DNA of 64,000 bases from Novakomyces olei. Its lineage: Eukaryota > Ascomycota > Novakomycetes > Novakomycetales > Novakomycetaceae. The position numbers were made by a program, and so were the translations under genes. Location: the NCBI GenBank assembly GCA_016906335.1, contig JADEYG010000003.1:1302001-1366000 (forward strand), read 5' to 3'. The notes under the pieces were generated by a model. That model saw only the letters and a program-made list of their open reading frames with translations, was not told the DNA's origin and made no database searches. Shown one piece after another: positions 49,160-59,345 of the stretch (its first letter is position 1; each line of letters opens with the position of its first letter).

Positions 49160-49743
49160 GTATCCCCCCCTCCCTTGGGCGAGGTCCCCGCGCCCGCAAA
49201 ACATAAAATATCCCAAAACAATAGTAAGGCGAAAATAAAAACAACAGACTTCCCAGCTTTCAATATAATAAGGCACTCCAAGCATAAAAAATTGCAACTC
49301 TTCCATAGTCTCGTTCCAATGAAATAGCATGGGTAAATCAACTCAATCAAATAAATGTTCGCATTGCTTTGCGTAAGGAAAGAAAATTCAAATGCGAGCA
49401 CGAACACATGTAGACCATACTGTCTTTCAACTGCGGACCAAGTCGTATCTCTGCTCGGTGTTCTCATTGCTCGTCCGTATAAAGCGTGTATGTCGTGCGA
49501 TAAGATAAATAATAGTCGCGTTCGTTTTGTCAACGCCGTGAATAATTAAAGCGGTGTTAGCTTCAGTTTAATAATTTTTTTTTTGCATGATTTTCAAAAA
49601 CGTTTTTTCCAAATAGCGATAAATAACTAGTGCGAATTGTGTATTATATCGCAGTCGTAAACAAAAATCAAGAGTTGAGTCTCGCGATTGCGTAAGATTA
49701 CGTGAGTTGAATGACGTAACCTGTATCGCGATTAACGTAAACA

Positions 49744-50472
49744 TCATAGCTTCGGCTTAGCCGGGTGTAATCTGTGAAATTCTTTCACTAAATCGTCGCA
49801 ATTTGTCAAATTGCCTGCCGGCTCCCAAGTGCGATTAGCACTATCGTATCCCTTCCAGTGTACGAAGTATTCCAATTTGTTTCTTCGCTTCCTTGAGTCC
49901 AACACTTCCTCTACCTCCCACTCTGGTGTATTCTCAATTATTATTGGTGGTGGTGGTGCTGTCTGCTGTCGCACAATCGTAGACGTAGACTTGTACGATT
50001 CCAATAAAGAAGCATGGAATACTGGGTGTATTCTCATCGTGTTCGGTAAATCCAACTTGTATGCACGTAAACCGATACGTTCCAAGATTGCAAAGGGTCC
50101 AATCTTCCTGTAATCCAACTTGTCGCTTGGCCTAGTGGTACTGATGTTCTTTCTCACTAGCCATACTTTCTGACCGACTTCAAAATTCTTGTCGACACGG
50201 TGCGTATTAGCAAACCGTGCTTGATCGCTAATGGCGTGCTTGATTTCGATCTGTAAAAGGCGATGTAGCGTTCGCAAGAAATCAATCCGATTGTCCGCCG
50301 ATGGACACTGCCGTGCTGTTGCTATCGTAAAACGGCATTTGGGGTGATACCCATATAAAGCGTAACTAGGGGTCGCTTTTATTGATGATTGCTCAGTATT
50401 GTTATATGCGAACTGTGCAAAAGGTAGCAAGTTTACCCAATTCGTTTGTTGGTAATTGCTGTAAATTCTCAA
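49744..50472 (-). CDS. Inner chromovirus integrase C-terminal part and chromodomain
   Basis: Minus-strand coding with the integrase tail (VWLVRKNISTTRPSDKLDYR, GPFAILERIG, HPVFHASLLE) and a C-terminal chromodomain (EVEEVLDSRKRRNKLEYFVH, WKGYDSANRTWEPAGNL). Chromodomains steer insertion towards marked chromatin. Confidence 0.9.
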   Translation of the reverse strand: MRIYSNYQQTNWVNLLPFAQFAYNNTEQSSIKATPSYALYGYHPKCRFTIATARQCPSADNRIDFLRTLHRLLQIEIKHAISDQARFANTHRVDKNFEVGQKVWLVRKNISTTRPSDKLDYRKIGPFAILERIGLRAYKLDLPNTMRIHPVFHASLLESYKSTSTIVRQQTAPPPPIIIENTPEWEVEEVLDSRKRRNKLEYFVHWKGYDSANRTWEPAGNLTNCDDLVKEFHRLHPAKPKL

Positions 50473-52820
50473 ATATTGCTCGAGGCTCTGATTAAGCCTT
50501 TCCGTTGTCCATCGCTCTGGGGATGGTACGCAGTTGATAACCTTTGCTTGATATCACAATGTGCGAGTAAATGCTTTGTAAAATGTGATACGAAAACTGA
50601 TCCACGATCTGAGATAATTTCTTCTGGCAGTCCAAAGTTAGCAAATACTCTGTGAGCGTATAGCAATGCTAGTTCTTTCGCGCTCATGGTCTCGCATATT
50701 GGTACAAAGATGCCTATCTTCGTAAAGCGACATACTATAACCCAAATTGAGTCGTAGTCTTTGCCTGTGATGACATCTCTTGACACCGGGAGCTTCACAA
50801 TGAAGTCCATAGCAATGCTTTCCCAAGGCTTTGTAGGCACTCGCAACGAATGTAGTAGACCATAAGGAGCATGACGCGATGGTTTACTTCGTGCGCAAGT
50901 GTCGCATGAGTCCACATAGTTAAATACGTCCTTCCGCATCCTAGGCCAGTAGTAATTTCGTGTCACAAGCTCTAGCGTCTTAGCCTGTCCGGGGTGACCT
51001 GAAGTCTGCGAATCATGACATTCTTGCATGATTGATAATCGCAAATCGTTGTCTCTGGGTATGTAAATCAAACCCGAGAACATTAACAGACCTTCCTTGT
51101 CTATTGTATAGTTCTCCAAATGAGCAGCACGAGGCTTGCTCTTTAACTCCTCAATAATATTTTTGCAAATGCTGTCCTTCTCGTAGCATTTCTTAATATC
51201 CTGTGCCAGCGTTTTGTTGTCCTCAATCGCAAACACAAATTGCGATTTGTCCAAAAGCACCATTGTTCGTTCTGGCTTTTCCTCCTCTTCGCTGCTAACG
51301 TAATCGCTTCTTCGCGATAAGGAGTCAGCCTTGTGGTTAAACTTTCCCGCACGATACACGATCACAAAATCGTAAGACGCAAGTAACTGCGACCAGCGCA
51401 TTTGCCGTCTATTCAGGACACGCGCGGTCCAAAAGTACACAAGATTGCGATGATCCGTGTATATCGTGGTTTTGTGAAGGGGACTCTCCAAGTATACCCT
51501 CCATTCCCGAAGACATACAACAATAGCTAATAGCTCCTTGTCGTGAATGTCGTAGTTCGTCTCTGCGCTTGTCATCTTGCGCGAGTAAAATGCGATTGGT
51601 CTCGTGTCGCCGTTTTCATCCTTTTGCGAAAGGATCCCGCCTATCGCAAAATCTGAGGCGTCCGTTTCCAAGAAGCTCGGCTTTTGTGGATCAAAGTGCA
51701 CAAGAATAGGTGCGCCTAAGAATGCATCCTTCAACGCATTGAATGACTCCCTGCATTCGTCGCTAAACACGAACTTTGTATCCTTCTTTAAAAGCCGGGT
51801 AAGAGGTACCGTAATCTTGCTGTAGTTGGCGATGAATCTTCGGTAATAGTTCGCCAGTCCCAGGAACGACATAACCTCCTTAACATTCTTTGGCTCGGGC
51901 CATGTTTCAATCGATTTGACCTTCGTATTTTCCATCGACACACCTTTCGTTGAAATCACGAAGCCAAGAAACTCCGTTGTGTCGGTATGGAATTCGCATT
52001 TCTCCAATTTGACAAATAAATTTGCCTTGCGAAGTCTCTCCAATACTCCGCGCACGTGCTCCACGTGTTCTTCCTCTGTATTTGAGTAAATCAGTATATC
52101 GTCCAAGTAAACGACAACATATCGATCCAGGCAATCTCGCAAAGTGTCGTTGGCGAGTGCTTGAAACGAAGCCGGGGCATTCGTAAGCCCAAACGGCATG
52201 ACTTGGTACTCGTAGTGGCCGTACCTCGTACGAAAGGCCGTTTTCCATTCGTCGCCTTTTCGTATCCTAACCAAATTATATGCACCGCGAAGATCCAATC
52301 GCGTAAAAATAGTTGCTTGGCGAATGCGATCTAGAAGTTCGGATATAAGCGGTAATGCATATCTGTTTTTGACAGTGATTGCGTTCAGACCGCGATAGTC
52401 AACGCATAATCTAAGCGATCCATCTTTCTTTTTGACAAATAAGATCGGCGCCCCCGCGGGCGACGACGACGGTCGTATAAAACCTTTAGCGAGGTTTTCC
52501 TTGATATAATCTCTCAGCGTTTGCAATTCGCGTTCGGCGAGCGGGTAGATCGGACCAAAAGGCGGCTTTGCATTTTCGGCCAAGGGTATCGCATGATCCC
52601 AAGGTTGATGTTTCGGCAAAACGTCCGCGTTCTTCTTCTCAAATAGGTCGCGATATCCCTCGTAGAACCCAGGCAATGTAACTCGAGGCTTGATATCTTG
52701 CTCGTCCGTTGCGTACACACATAAAATACCTGATTCTCCATTACGAGCCAATCTTGCAAATTCGGTTGCGCTGACTTGCATGGATTCGGATAATGTACTG
52801 CACTTCAAACAGTTCGCCAA
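50469..52820 (-). CDS. Inner chromovirus reverse transcriptase, RNase H and integrase core
   Basis: Ty3/gypsy polyprotein part. The reverse transcriptase shows LRLCVDYRGLNAIT, FTRLDLRGAYN, VMPFGLTNAPASFQ and VVYLDDILIYS. RNase H shows FLETDASDFAIGGILSQ and NYDIHDKELLAIV. The integrase zinc-binding part (HDSQTSGHPG, CDTCARSK) and the catalytic region (SIAMDFIVKLP, ISDRGSVFVSHF) follow. Confidence 0.95.
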   Translation of the reverse strand: MANCLKCSTLSESMQVSATEFARLARNGESGILCVYATDEQDIKPRVTLPGFYEGYRDLFEKKNADVLPKHQPWDHAIPLAENAKPPFGPIYPLAERELQTLRDYIKENLAKGFIRPSSSPAGAPILFVKKKDGSLRLCVDYRGLNAITVKNRYALPLISELLDRIRQATIFTRLDLRGAYNLVRIRKGDEWKTAFRTRYGHYEYQVMPFGLTNAPASFQALANDTLRDCLDRYVVVYLDDILIYSNTEEEHVEHVRGVLERLRKANLFVKLEKCEFHTDTTEFLGFVISTKGVSMENTKVKSIETWPEPKNVKEVMSFLGLANYYRRFIANYSKITVPLTRLLKKDTKFVFSDECRESFNALKDAFLGAPILVHFDPQKPSFLETDASDFAIGGILSQKDENGDTRPIAFYSRKMTSAETNYDIHDKELLAIVVCLREWRVYLESPLHKTTIYTDHRNLVYFWTARVLNRRQMRWSQLLASYDFVIVYRAGKFNHKADSLSRRSDYVSSEEEEKPERTMVLLDKSQFVFAIEDNKTLAQDIKKCYEKDSICKNIIEELKSKPRAAHLENYTIDKEGLLMFSGLIYIPRDNDLRLSIMQECHDSQTSGHPGQAKTLELVTRNYYWPRMRKDVFNYVDSCDTCARSKPSRHAPYGLLHSLRVPTKPWESIAMDFIVKLPVSRDVITGKDYDSIWVIVCRFTKIGIFVPICETMSAKELALLYAHRVFANFGLPEEIISDRGSVFVSHFTKHLLAHCDIKQRLSTAYHPQSDGQRKGLIRASSNI

Positions 52821-53359
52821 CAGTAGTTCGACTTAAACTCGACGTTTGCGCGACTCCATCCGATCGTAGGCTCATGCTTGTCCAACCATGGCTTGCCCAA
52901 GATAGCATCGTATCCACGAAGAGGTATGACATTGAAGGTCATCCTTTCTCGATGTTCGCCAATTGATATATCCATCTCGCTGGTGTGAAAGCGAATACCT
53001 CCTGACTTGATTGTCCTTCCATCAACGACTCTGATGGGCTCGGTCTCGCTCTTCTCCGTAAGCTTAATAAAAGCATGCGATGCGAGTTTCTCGCTGATAA
53101 AATTAGAGGTAGCTCCTGAGTCAATCAGGGCTCTCGCGTTCAACTCTCCATCCTCTGTCTTGACTTTCACGACGACAGTCAGATGCTTTGCTTTGTCCGG
53201 TTCCGTAAAAACTGTCATAACTTCTGGTGGCCTAAATTGTTGTTTGCCCAGATCAGGCCTTTTCATTGGACCTGGGCGTTCGCTTTTCCCAAATCGGAAA
53301 ATTCGTGCGTGAATGCAGCGACGTGTTGCTGATTGTACGTCTTCTTCTTCTGCTTGCAT
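52805..53359 (-). CDS. Inner chromovirus protease region
   Basis: Retropepsin-like aspartic protease with ALIDSGATSNFIS as the active-site loop, and later ILGKPWLDKHEP, typical of Ty3/gypsy proteases just upstream of reverse transcriptase. Confidence 0.88.
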   Translation of the reverse strand: MQAEEEDVQSATRRCIHARIFRFGKSERPGPMKRPDLGKQQFRPPEVMTVFTEPDKAKHLTVVVKVKTEDGELNARALIDSGATSNFISEKLASHAFIKLTEKSETEPIRVVDGRTIKSGGIRFHTSEMDISIGEHRERMTFNVIPLRGYDAILGKPWLDKHEPTIGWSRANVEFKSNYCWRTV

Positions 53360-54195
53360 TCTTTTGCTCGATGACCCACGCGTCCACAGTTAAAGCATTT
53401 GATGTTGCTTTTGCGATGGTTGTTATCCTCCTTTTCCAAACTAATCGCGTCCACATCCATAGGAGTAAAACTTGTACTCGCGTTTGCAGCCGGGCGGTTG
53501 TTGGAATATTTCACGGAACCGCGGCTTGCACTCTCGATGTGCCTGTCGGATATTCTTCCATCCACGCGAACTGAAATCTCAATCATTTCATTCAAAGTGC
53601 GGGGTCTGTCCATCCTGGAAAGCTCATCCTTGATGCGATCCTTCAGCCCCTGATAATACATGAACGTCAGCGCACTGTCATTGAAATCCAAATACGAAGC
53701 AATTCTTTGAAAAATGCTCGCATAAGATGCTGCTGATCCACGTTGTCTCAAGGCGGCTAACTCTCTTTGCGCCTGACTCACCCTGTCGACTTTGCCGAAA
53801 TTCGCGGCCAACGCTTCGCAAAAGGCTTCAAAAGTAGGTACTACCGAAGCAAAGTCGTTGTTGCGAAGGTGTGGTTCGAACCACGCAAATGCGGCGTCCC
53901 GCAAATACGAAGCTGCGAACAAAACCTTCGAACGCTCGTCGCGAAACTCGTGCGGTTTCAACATGATGTAAAGGCGAAGCTGCGCCAAAAAATTCTCGAC
54001 CATTCTGCGGTCCCCACGAAACGCGTCGGGCTTCATCACCGCTGGTCCGTCACTCGTCGGAGCTCTCTTAGCTCGCGAACCGATCTCCTGGGTCAGATGC
54101 GCAATGTGCGATCGCCCTTTCTCGTTCTCTGCCTTCAACTCGGCAATCTGAGTTTGCAGGGATTGCAAAAAGGTGTTGAGTTCCTCTTGCGACAT
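53263..54195 (-). CDS. Inner chromovirus Gag
   Basis: 310-residue Gag. The retrotransposon Gag fold (FAASYLRDAAFAWFEPHL, FCEALAANFG, QGLKDRIKDELSR) is followed by a CCHC zinc knuckle (CFNCGRVGHRAKEC). It is similar in layout to the Gag of the plus-strand element at the right edge, so the two are relatives. Confidence 0.92.
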   Translation of the reverse strand: MSQEELNTFLQSLQTQIAELKAENEKGRSHIAHLTQEIGSRAKRAPTSDGPAVMKPDAFRGDRRMVENFLAQLRLYIMLKPHEFRDERSKVLFAASYLRDAAFAWFEPHLRNNDFASVVPTFEAFCEALAANFGKVDRVSQAQRELAALRQRGSAASYASIFQRIASYLDFNDSALTFMYYQGLKDRIKDELSRMDRPRTLNEMIEISVRVDGRISDRHIESASRGSVKYSNNRPAANASTSFTPMDVDAISLEKEDNNHRKSNIKCFNCGRVGHRAKECKQKKKTYNQQHVAAFTHEFSDLGKANAQVQ

Positions 54196-54531
54196 CTTGT
54201 CCCTCGTACCGCAAAACTCGTAATCGTAATCGTTCTTCCAGAACCGTTCTTCGTAAATTGTTCACTCAATCGTCGACTATCCAAGCCGATACTCAATAAC
54301 TCAAAATAACTGTGTTTCACCGGAACACTCGATAACTCAAAATTCTCAAACTCGAATCCACGTCCTTCACTCGACGCTTTAACCGTTTTAACTTCCGTAA
54401 AAATCCGTAAAAATAAGTACCGAACCGCGTCTTTGACTCGACGTCCGAAACTCTCTCGAATCCGAAGGAAATAAAACACAAACAATTCCAAAAAACTTCA
54501 AACTTCAACGACCGGGACGGGTTGATTATAG

Positions 54532-55162
54532 TGTAAGACGGTCCTTACAGCTACAATCGCTGGAGGCCGGCCGTGTATAGTTTAAATAAAGTAAAGGAAT
54601 AAGAAAGACCAGGAAAGCAGAAAGCGATTACTGTAAAGCTTACCAGGAGTAATATAATGTATTACTCCCACTTTGAGATAATCAACCCGTGAAGGGCGAG
54701 AGGCCTTCACGGGCAACTATAAACTAAACTAAGTTGCGGAGGAGCGGATGCTCCTTCGCATTCTAAACTACTCTTCCCAAGCTAACTTATGCGAAGGTCG
54801 CACAAGTTAGAGAGGGAAGCTCTCAGCCTAAACTAGTCTATGGAAATAACTATGAATGTTCTCGCGCTAGCGGAGTGCGAAGGGTCGCACTCGCTAGCGT
54901 GCGAGGATGAGAACGGGAAGCGAGGTCCGTGCACATTGTGCATGGAGCCCCTCGCTCCCGTGGGCCAAGCTGGCTTAGTGCGCGTACCTACATGCACACT
55001 AAGACAACTTCTACGTCCCAAGACCATCGCGTTACGCGCCGACTGGTCTTGGGCCGCGTTGGCGAAGCTTGCGACGCGCGGACATCCCAAGTCCGACTAC
55101 AGGCGTCGCCCCTCGCTTCCCAACGCGGTTGTCAGGAACTCGTCAAGGCGAGGATCATGACA
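54532..55162 (-). repeat. Inner chromovirus LTR, right copy (5' LTR in coding sense)
   Basis: 631 bp and, by eye, identical to 48529-49159, including the hairpin series. Confidence 0.95.
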
Positions 55163-55262
55163 CGAAGCTTGCGACGCGCGGACATCCCAAGTCCGACTAC
55201 AGGCGTCGCCCCTCGCTTCCCAACGCGGTTGTCAGGAACTCGTCAAGGCGAGGATCATGACA
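55163..55262 (-). repeat. Extra 100 bp LTR-edge duplication
   Basis: Identical to 49060-49159 and to the last 100 bp of the right LTR. The target duplication tctct lies outside it, so it belongs to the inserted copy rather than to the flanking element. Confidence 0.93.
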
Positions 55263-56521
55263 TCTCTGGTGTTGTGACTGTTCATTGGATGATGTTTCTT
55301 TAATTGAGAAATGTGAACAACGGGATGATATTTTATTGATGTTGGTAGTTCCAATTCATATGAAACAGGACTGATTTTTTGAATAATTTTGAATGGACCA
55401 ATGTATTTTAATTGTAATTTTCGTGTGAGAACATCGTGGAATAGCTCCGGTATTTCTCGTATGTTGGCTGTGCTTAAATAAGCCAGGTCATTAACATTAT
55501 ATTCAACATTTATTCGCTTTTTATCCGCATAGATTTTTGATAAATCATGTGCTGTTCTGATAGCATCTTGACAAAGAATTTTGTTGGCCTCCAGAGTGTT
55601 TATAAAAGAGGAAGTATCTTTGTTCGGTGTTTCGGGCATTGATAAGTCAGTAAGACTACGTGGAATGTAGCCAAGATCCGCCTCAAAGGGTGTCATTGAT
55701 ATGGCGGAGTGTTGGCTTGAAGAGTAAAAGAATTCGGCAAACGATAATAATGTGTGCCAGCTGAAGTTCTTTTTATTGGCATAAATGAAAAGACGAAGAT
55801 AGTCTTCCAATACACGATTTGTGCGTTCGGTTTGACCGTTGGACTGTGGGTGATAGCTTGATGATGGCTTCAAATTGATTTGAAGAGTTTTTGTAAGTGT
55901 CTGCCAAAATTCAGACATAAATCTTACATCTCTGTCACTTATTATTGCAGTTGGTAAGCCGTGTAGACAGAAATATCTTTCCAAAAATAGCTGTGCAGTT
56001 CCTTGTGCTGTTATAGTTGTGTGCGTGGGCCAGAAATGAGCTCTTTTGGTTAGACGATCAACTATGCAAATTATAGCATCAAACTTTCGAGTCCCCGAAG
56101 CTGGTAGTCCAGTGATAAAGTCCATGCCTATTGTTTGCCATCGATTACTCGGTATATCGAGTTCTTGCAATAGTCCCATTGGCTTTTGAGGTATTATTTT
56201 GCTTTTAGCGCACGTTTCACATGATCTGACATATTCATTTATTTCTTTTGCCATGCCTGGCCAGTAGTATTTGCGGCCTACGCCTGCTATTGTTTTCTTT
56301 ATACCTCCATGCCCTCCTTGGTAGGTGTCATGTGATTCTCTTATTATGATGTTTGTGAAATCTGTTGGTAGGCAGATTCGATCATCGTATTGGAGATGTA
56401 TTATACCGTCTTGGATGTAGTAGCGCGATTTGATTTTTACGCTTTCGTTGTCTGTGAAACTGTCTGGATTTTTCAAAATAGTGAGTATTTTGGACCAATG
56501 TCTGTCCTTTTCGTAGGCCAA
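55263..56521 (-). CDS. Outer chromovirus integrase
   Basis: Minus-strand integrase. The zinc-binding part reads SHDTYQGGHGGIKKT and CETCAKSK. The catalytic core has GMDFITGLPASG, ISDRDVRFMSEFWQ and SSSYHPQSNGQTERTNR, with the usual D-D-E spacing. The tail includes LQLKYIGPFKII and YHPVVHISQLKKHHP. Confidence 0.93.
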
Positions 56522-56584
56522 CTCAAATTTTAAATTATTCTGGGGCGAAATTTGTACGGAAATTGCACCTACATCAGATGTTTT

Positions 56585-59278
56585 TCAGGGTGTTCTTGAA
56601 AGTAGATCCGCCAAGACATTTTCAGTTCCGGGAACATGAATAATATTTATATCGAACTCATTTAAAAAATCCATCCATCTAAGGTGTCTTCGTGAAAGCA
56701 TAACATTTTTAGAGTAAAGGAGGCGACTCAGAGCTTGGTTGTCTGTCAAACAATTGACTTGGTAACCTCGAGCATATATTTCAAAATGATCAAGAGCTCG
56801 TATGCATGCAAGATATTCAAGTTCATGTACAGGATAATGTGATTCAGCTATCCCTAATTTTTTCGACGTGAAGCCTATTACTCTGCATTTTCTCCAGTCT
56901 TGTCCTTGTCCTAGCCATCCACCTGTACCAACTAGTGAAGCATCTATTCCCATGAATAGCTTTTCTGTACCATTATTCAGGGGTTCAGGGTCAAACGGTG
57001 AAAGTACTATGTCGTGCTGAACTGCTTTCTTGATTTTATCAAAGCCTTTTTGTTTTGTTTCGTCCCAAGAAAAGTCCTTCATCTCAGTGAATGTTGAAAT
57101 GTGAGAGGATAAGTTTGGTATAAACGTTGAAACCCAATTCAGCATTCCAACTAATCTTTGTACTTGCTTAATATTCTTTGGTGGTTCCAGTCGCAATATG
57201 GAGTTTTTTGATTTATCAGTCATTTTGATTCCTTCATCACTGATTTGTCGTCCCAGCACAACAAAGTTCTTGCAAAACGGAAATGTTTTGGTTGGACTCG
57301 CGTATAGTTCCCACTTTGACATAATACAAAAAACTAGCACCAAATGGTCCAAATGTGCTTGGACATCATCGTCGTATATTATTATGTCATCGACATAGAC
57401 TGTCATCCATATTCCAATGTAAGGTCTGAAGAGCTCCTCCATAAGTTGTTGCTGTATAGCAGTGGAATTACGATCTCCTTGAGGCATGACGTTCCACTGA
57501 TATATCCCAAATGGTGTCCAGAATGCCGTGTAGTGTTCTTGTCCGGGTTGTATTCTTGATTGAAAGAAAGCGTCCTTCAAATCAATCTTAGTTCTGTATT
57601 TTGCTCGTGCAATGTCTTGTACAACTATGTCAATACGTGGTACTTGAATGTAGAAACGCTTCATGTTTGCATTGCGAGGTCGAGCATCATTAACAAATCT
57701 CAAATATTTAATTATTTCTTTAGGATCTGTTAGCTTGTTAACCATTTCTTTGTCTTTGGGAATAGGAAACAGTATTGCACTAGGTTCTTCGCTAGAGATT
57801 GAGATCATCTTTGCTTTTAATAGCTCATCAATCTTTACTTTCAGAGGCAACATAAGCTTTTTGCTTGGGTACCACTTTTTTATGTTATACCTTTTTTCTG
57901 GATCAATTGGCTCATATGTAGCAACCACAGGTCTCATTATAGGCAACTTGCTTGGAGGATCCTTGATCAAAGTTTGATCAAACTTGTCTTGAAGTATCTG
58001 CAGTACTTTTTCTGGGTCAACCAAGTCCTCATTTGTAACTTGTTGGACTTCAATTCTCTTGTTGTCATCGATTGTTATTGAGCTGACTACAGGAAGTACT
58101 TCTGGCTTGACAAACCTTCTTTCATTTGCATCTTCCTGCCATTGTATATGTCGTTTGCGAGTGTTCACAATTGCCCCAAGCTTACTCAGTGTTCCCATGC
58201 CAATCAATAGATCAGAAGTTCTGAGTCTTGCAACGGCGCAATTTAACTCGCTGCCTTTGAACATGACTTTGGCCATATATCTGCTCACAGTTTTCGATCC
58301 TTGAAAGGCCATTTGAATTTTGTGGTCACTTTCTTTGTATGTTGGTCGGTGAACATTGCAAAAGTTTGAGTCAATAACATCAATATCACTTCCAGTATCA
58401 ATCAGGACCTGACATTTGATTTCTTTATCATTTATTTCCACAGGTAGATTTACTAGAAATTGTTGGTTTGTGTTTTGGACAGCAGAACAATTGTAATCAA
58501 GTTTGATTTCTTTGCTAACTATTTCAGAATCATCTTTAAGAGCACTGATGGTTGATTGATTCTTTCGTTTAAAGCACTGCTCGTACGTGTGCCCAGTGCG
58601 GCGACAAAAGGTACATCTTGTTCTGAGGGCTGGCTTCTCTGGTTCTTTCTTCTCAGAAGTAGTTGCCTTTGCTTCAGTTTGTTGGTTGCCTTGTTTAGGA
58701 TTCATGCTCCCTATGTATGGTCTTGTTGCAGTAAAATCGTAGCCTGTTGCCACATCAACCACACTTTGCCATTTCCATTTCGTCATTCCTGTGTTGTTTC
58801 CCGACTGATTTCCAAATGCGCTTCTCAAAGATCCCATTATTTGAGGCTTTGTTCTCTCATTTAGCCCATGTATGAATTGTTGAATTAAGATGGCTTCGTT
58901 AACTATTTCTAGTTCCATTGATTTCAATTTAAGCTGCGTGGCATATTGGCTAATGCTTTTTGTTCCTTGAGCGAAGGTAACAAACTTGCTGTAAGCGCGT
59001 GGTAAATAGTCGTTGGGTACAATGCTTCGCTCCAGATGATCAAGCATCTGATCTGTCGTTACACTAGCATTGTCCCTGAGTTCTTCAGCATAGATTGTAG
59101 CGTTCGATTCGAGGAACATGCTAATTAAGTCTATATCTGAAATCCCGGTAACACTGCCTCCTGCTTTGGCATATGTCAGCCATTTAACCACAGAGCTTCT
59201 CCATGATTGGAACTCTCTATGGGTCATTGAATGACCATTCAGCTTTGCTGGTTCAGGCAGCTTGATTTTGAAGTCCAT
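56585..59278 (-). CDS. Outer chromovirus Gag-protease-reverse transcriptase-RNase H
   Basis: 897-residue open frame. A Gag-like N-terminal part with CTFCRRTGHTYEQC knuckle, protease (VLIDTGSDIDVID), reverse transcriptase (TKIDLKDAFFQSRIQPG, WNVMPQGDRNS, MTVYVDDIIIYD) and RNase H (FMGIDASLVGTGGWLG, ALSRLLYSKNVMLS). Gag and Pol share one frame, a layout known from several Ty3/gypsy lineages. Confidence 0.94.
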   Translation of the reverse strand: MDFKIKLPEPAKLNGHSMTHREFQSWRSSVVKWLTYAKAGGSVTGISDIDLISMFLESNATIYAEELRDNASVTTDQMLDHLERSIVPNDYLPRAYSKFVTFAQGTKSISQYATQLKLKSMELEIVNEAILIQQFIHGLNERTKPQIMGSLRSAFGNQSGNNTGMTKWKWQSVVDVATGYDFTATRPYIGSMNPKQGNQQTEAKATTSEKKEPEKPALRTRCTFCRRTGHTYEQCFKRKNQSTISALKDDSEIVSKEIKLDYNCSAVQNTNQQFLVNLPVEINDKEIKCQVLIDTGSDIDVIDSNFCNVHRPTYKESDHKIQMAFQGSKTVSRYMAKVMFKGSELNCAVARLRTSDLLIGMGTLSKLGAIVNTRKRHIQWQEDANERRFVKPEVLPVVSSITIDDNKRIEVQQVTNEDLVDPEKVLQILQDKFDQTLIKDPPSKLPIMRPVVATYEPIDPEKRYNIKKWYPSKKLMLPLKVKIDELLKAKMISISSEEPSAILFPIPKDKEMVNKLTDPKEIIKYLRFVNDARPRNANMKRFYIQVPRIDIVVQDIARAKYRTKIDLKDAFFQSRIQPGQEHYTAFWTPFGIYQWNVMPQGDRNSTAIQQQLMEELFRPYIGIWMTVYVDDIIIYDDDVQAHLDHLVLVFCIMSKWELYASPTKTFPFCKNFVVLGRQISDEGIKMTDKSKNSILRLEPPKNIKQVQRLVGMLNWVSTFIPNLSSHISTFTEMKDFSWDETKQKGFDKIKKAVQHDIVLSPFDPEPLNNGTEKLFMGIDASLVGTGGWLGQGQDWRKCRVIGFTSKKLGIAESHYPVHELEYLACIRALDHFEIYARGYQVNCLTDNQALSRLLYSKNVMLSRRHLRWMDFLNEFDINIIHVPGTENVLADLLSRTP

Positions 59279-59345
59279 ATTTAAAATATATTTTAATCAA
59301 TTTAAATTAAATTGATACAGAATTAAATATATTAAATATAAAAGA

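Larger units (their letters stand above)
48529..55262 (-). mobile_element. Inner Ty3/gypsy chromovirus nested in the outer element
   Basis: 6.7 kb element on the minus strand with 631 bp LTRs (TGTAAG...ATGACA) at 48529-49159 and 54532-55162, and an extra 100 bp copy of the LTR edge at 55163-55262. The target duplication tctct flanks it (48524-48528 and 55263-55267). A purine tract (about 49160-49179 on the plus strand as pyrimidines) marks the 3' side. Parts in order are Gag with zinc knuckle, protease, reverse transcriptase, RNase H, integrase and chromodomain. LTR copies appear identical, so insertion is recent and later than the outer element. The coding region is in several frames (about three changes), some possibly normal programmed shifts. 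Confidence 0.94.

Noticed and set aside
48837-49327. Plus- and minus-strand open frames inside the inner LTR, repeated at 54840-55303
   Set aside because: They are identical in both LTRs and reflect the G+C-rich hairpin sequence, not genes.
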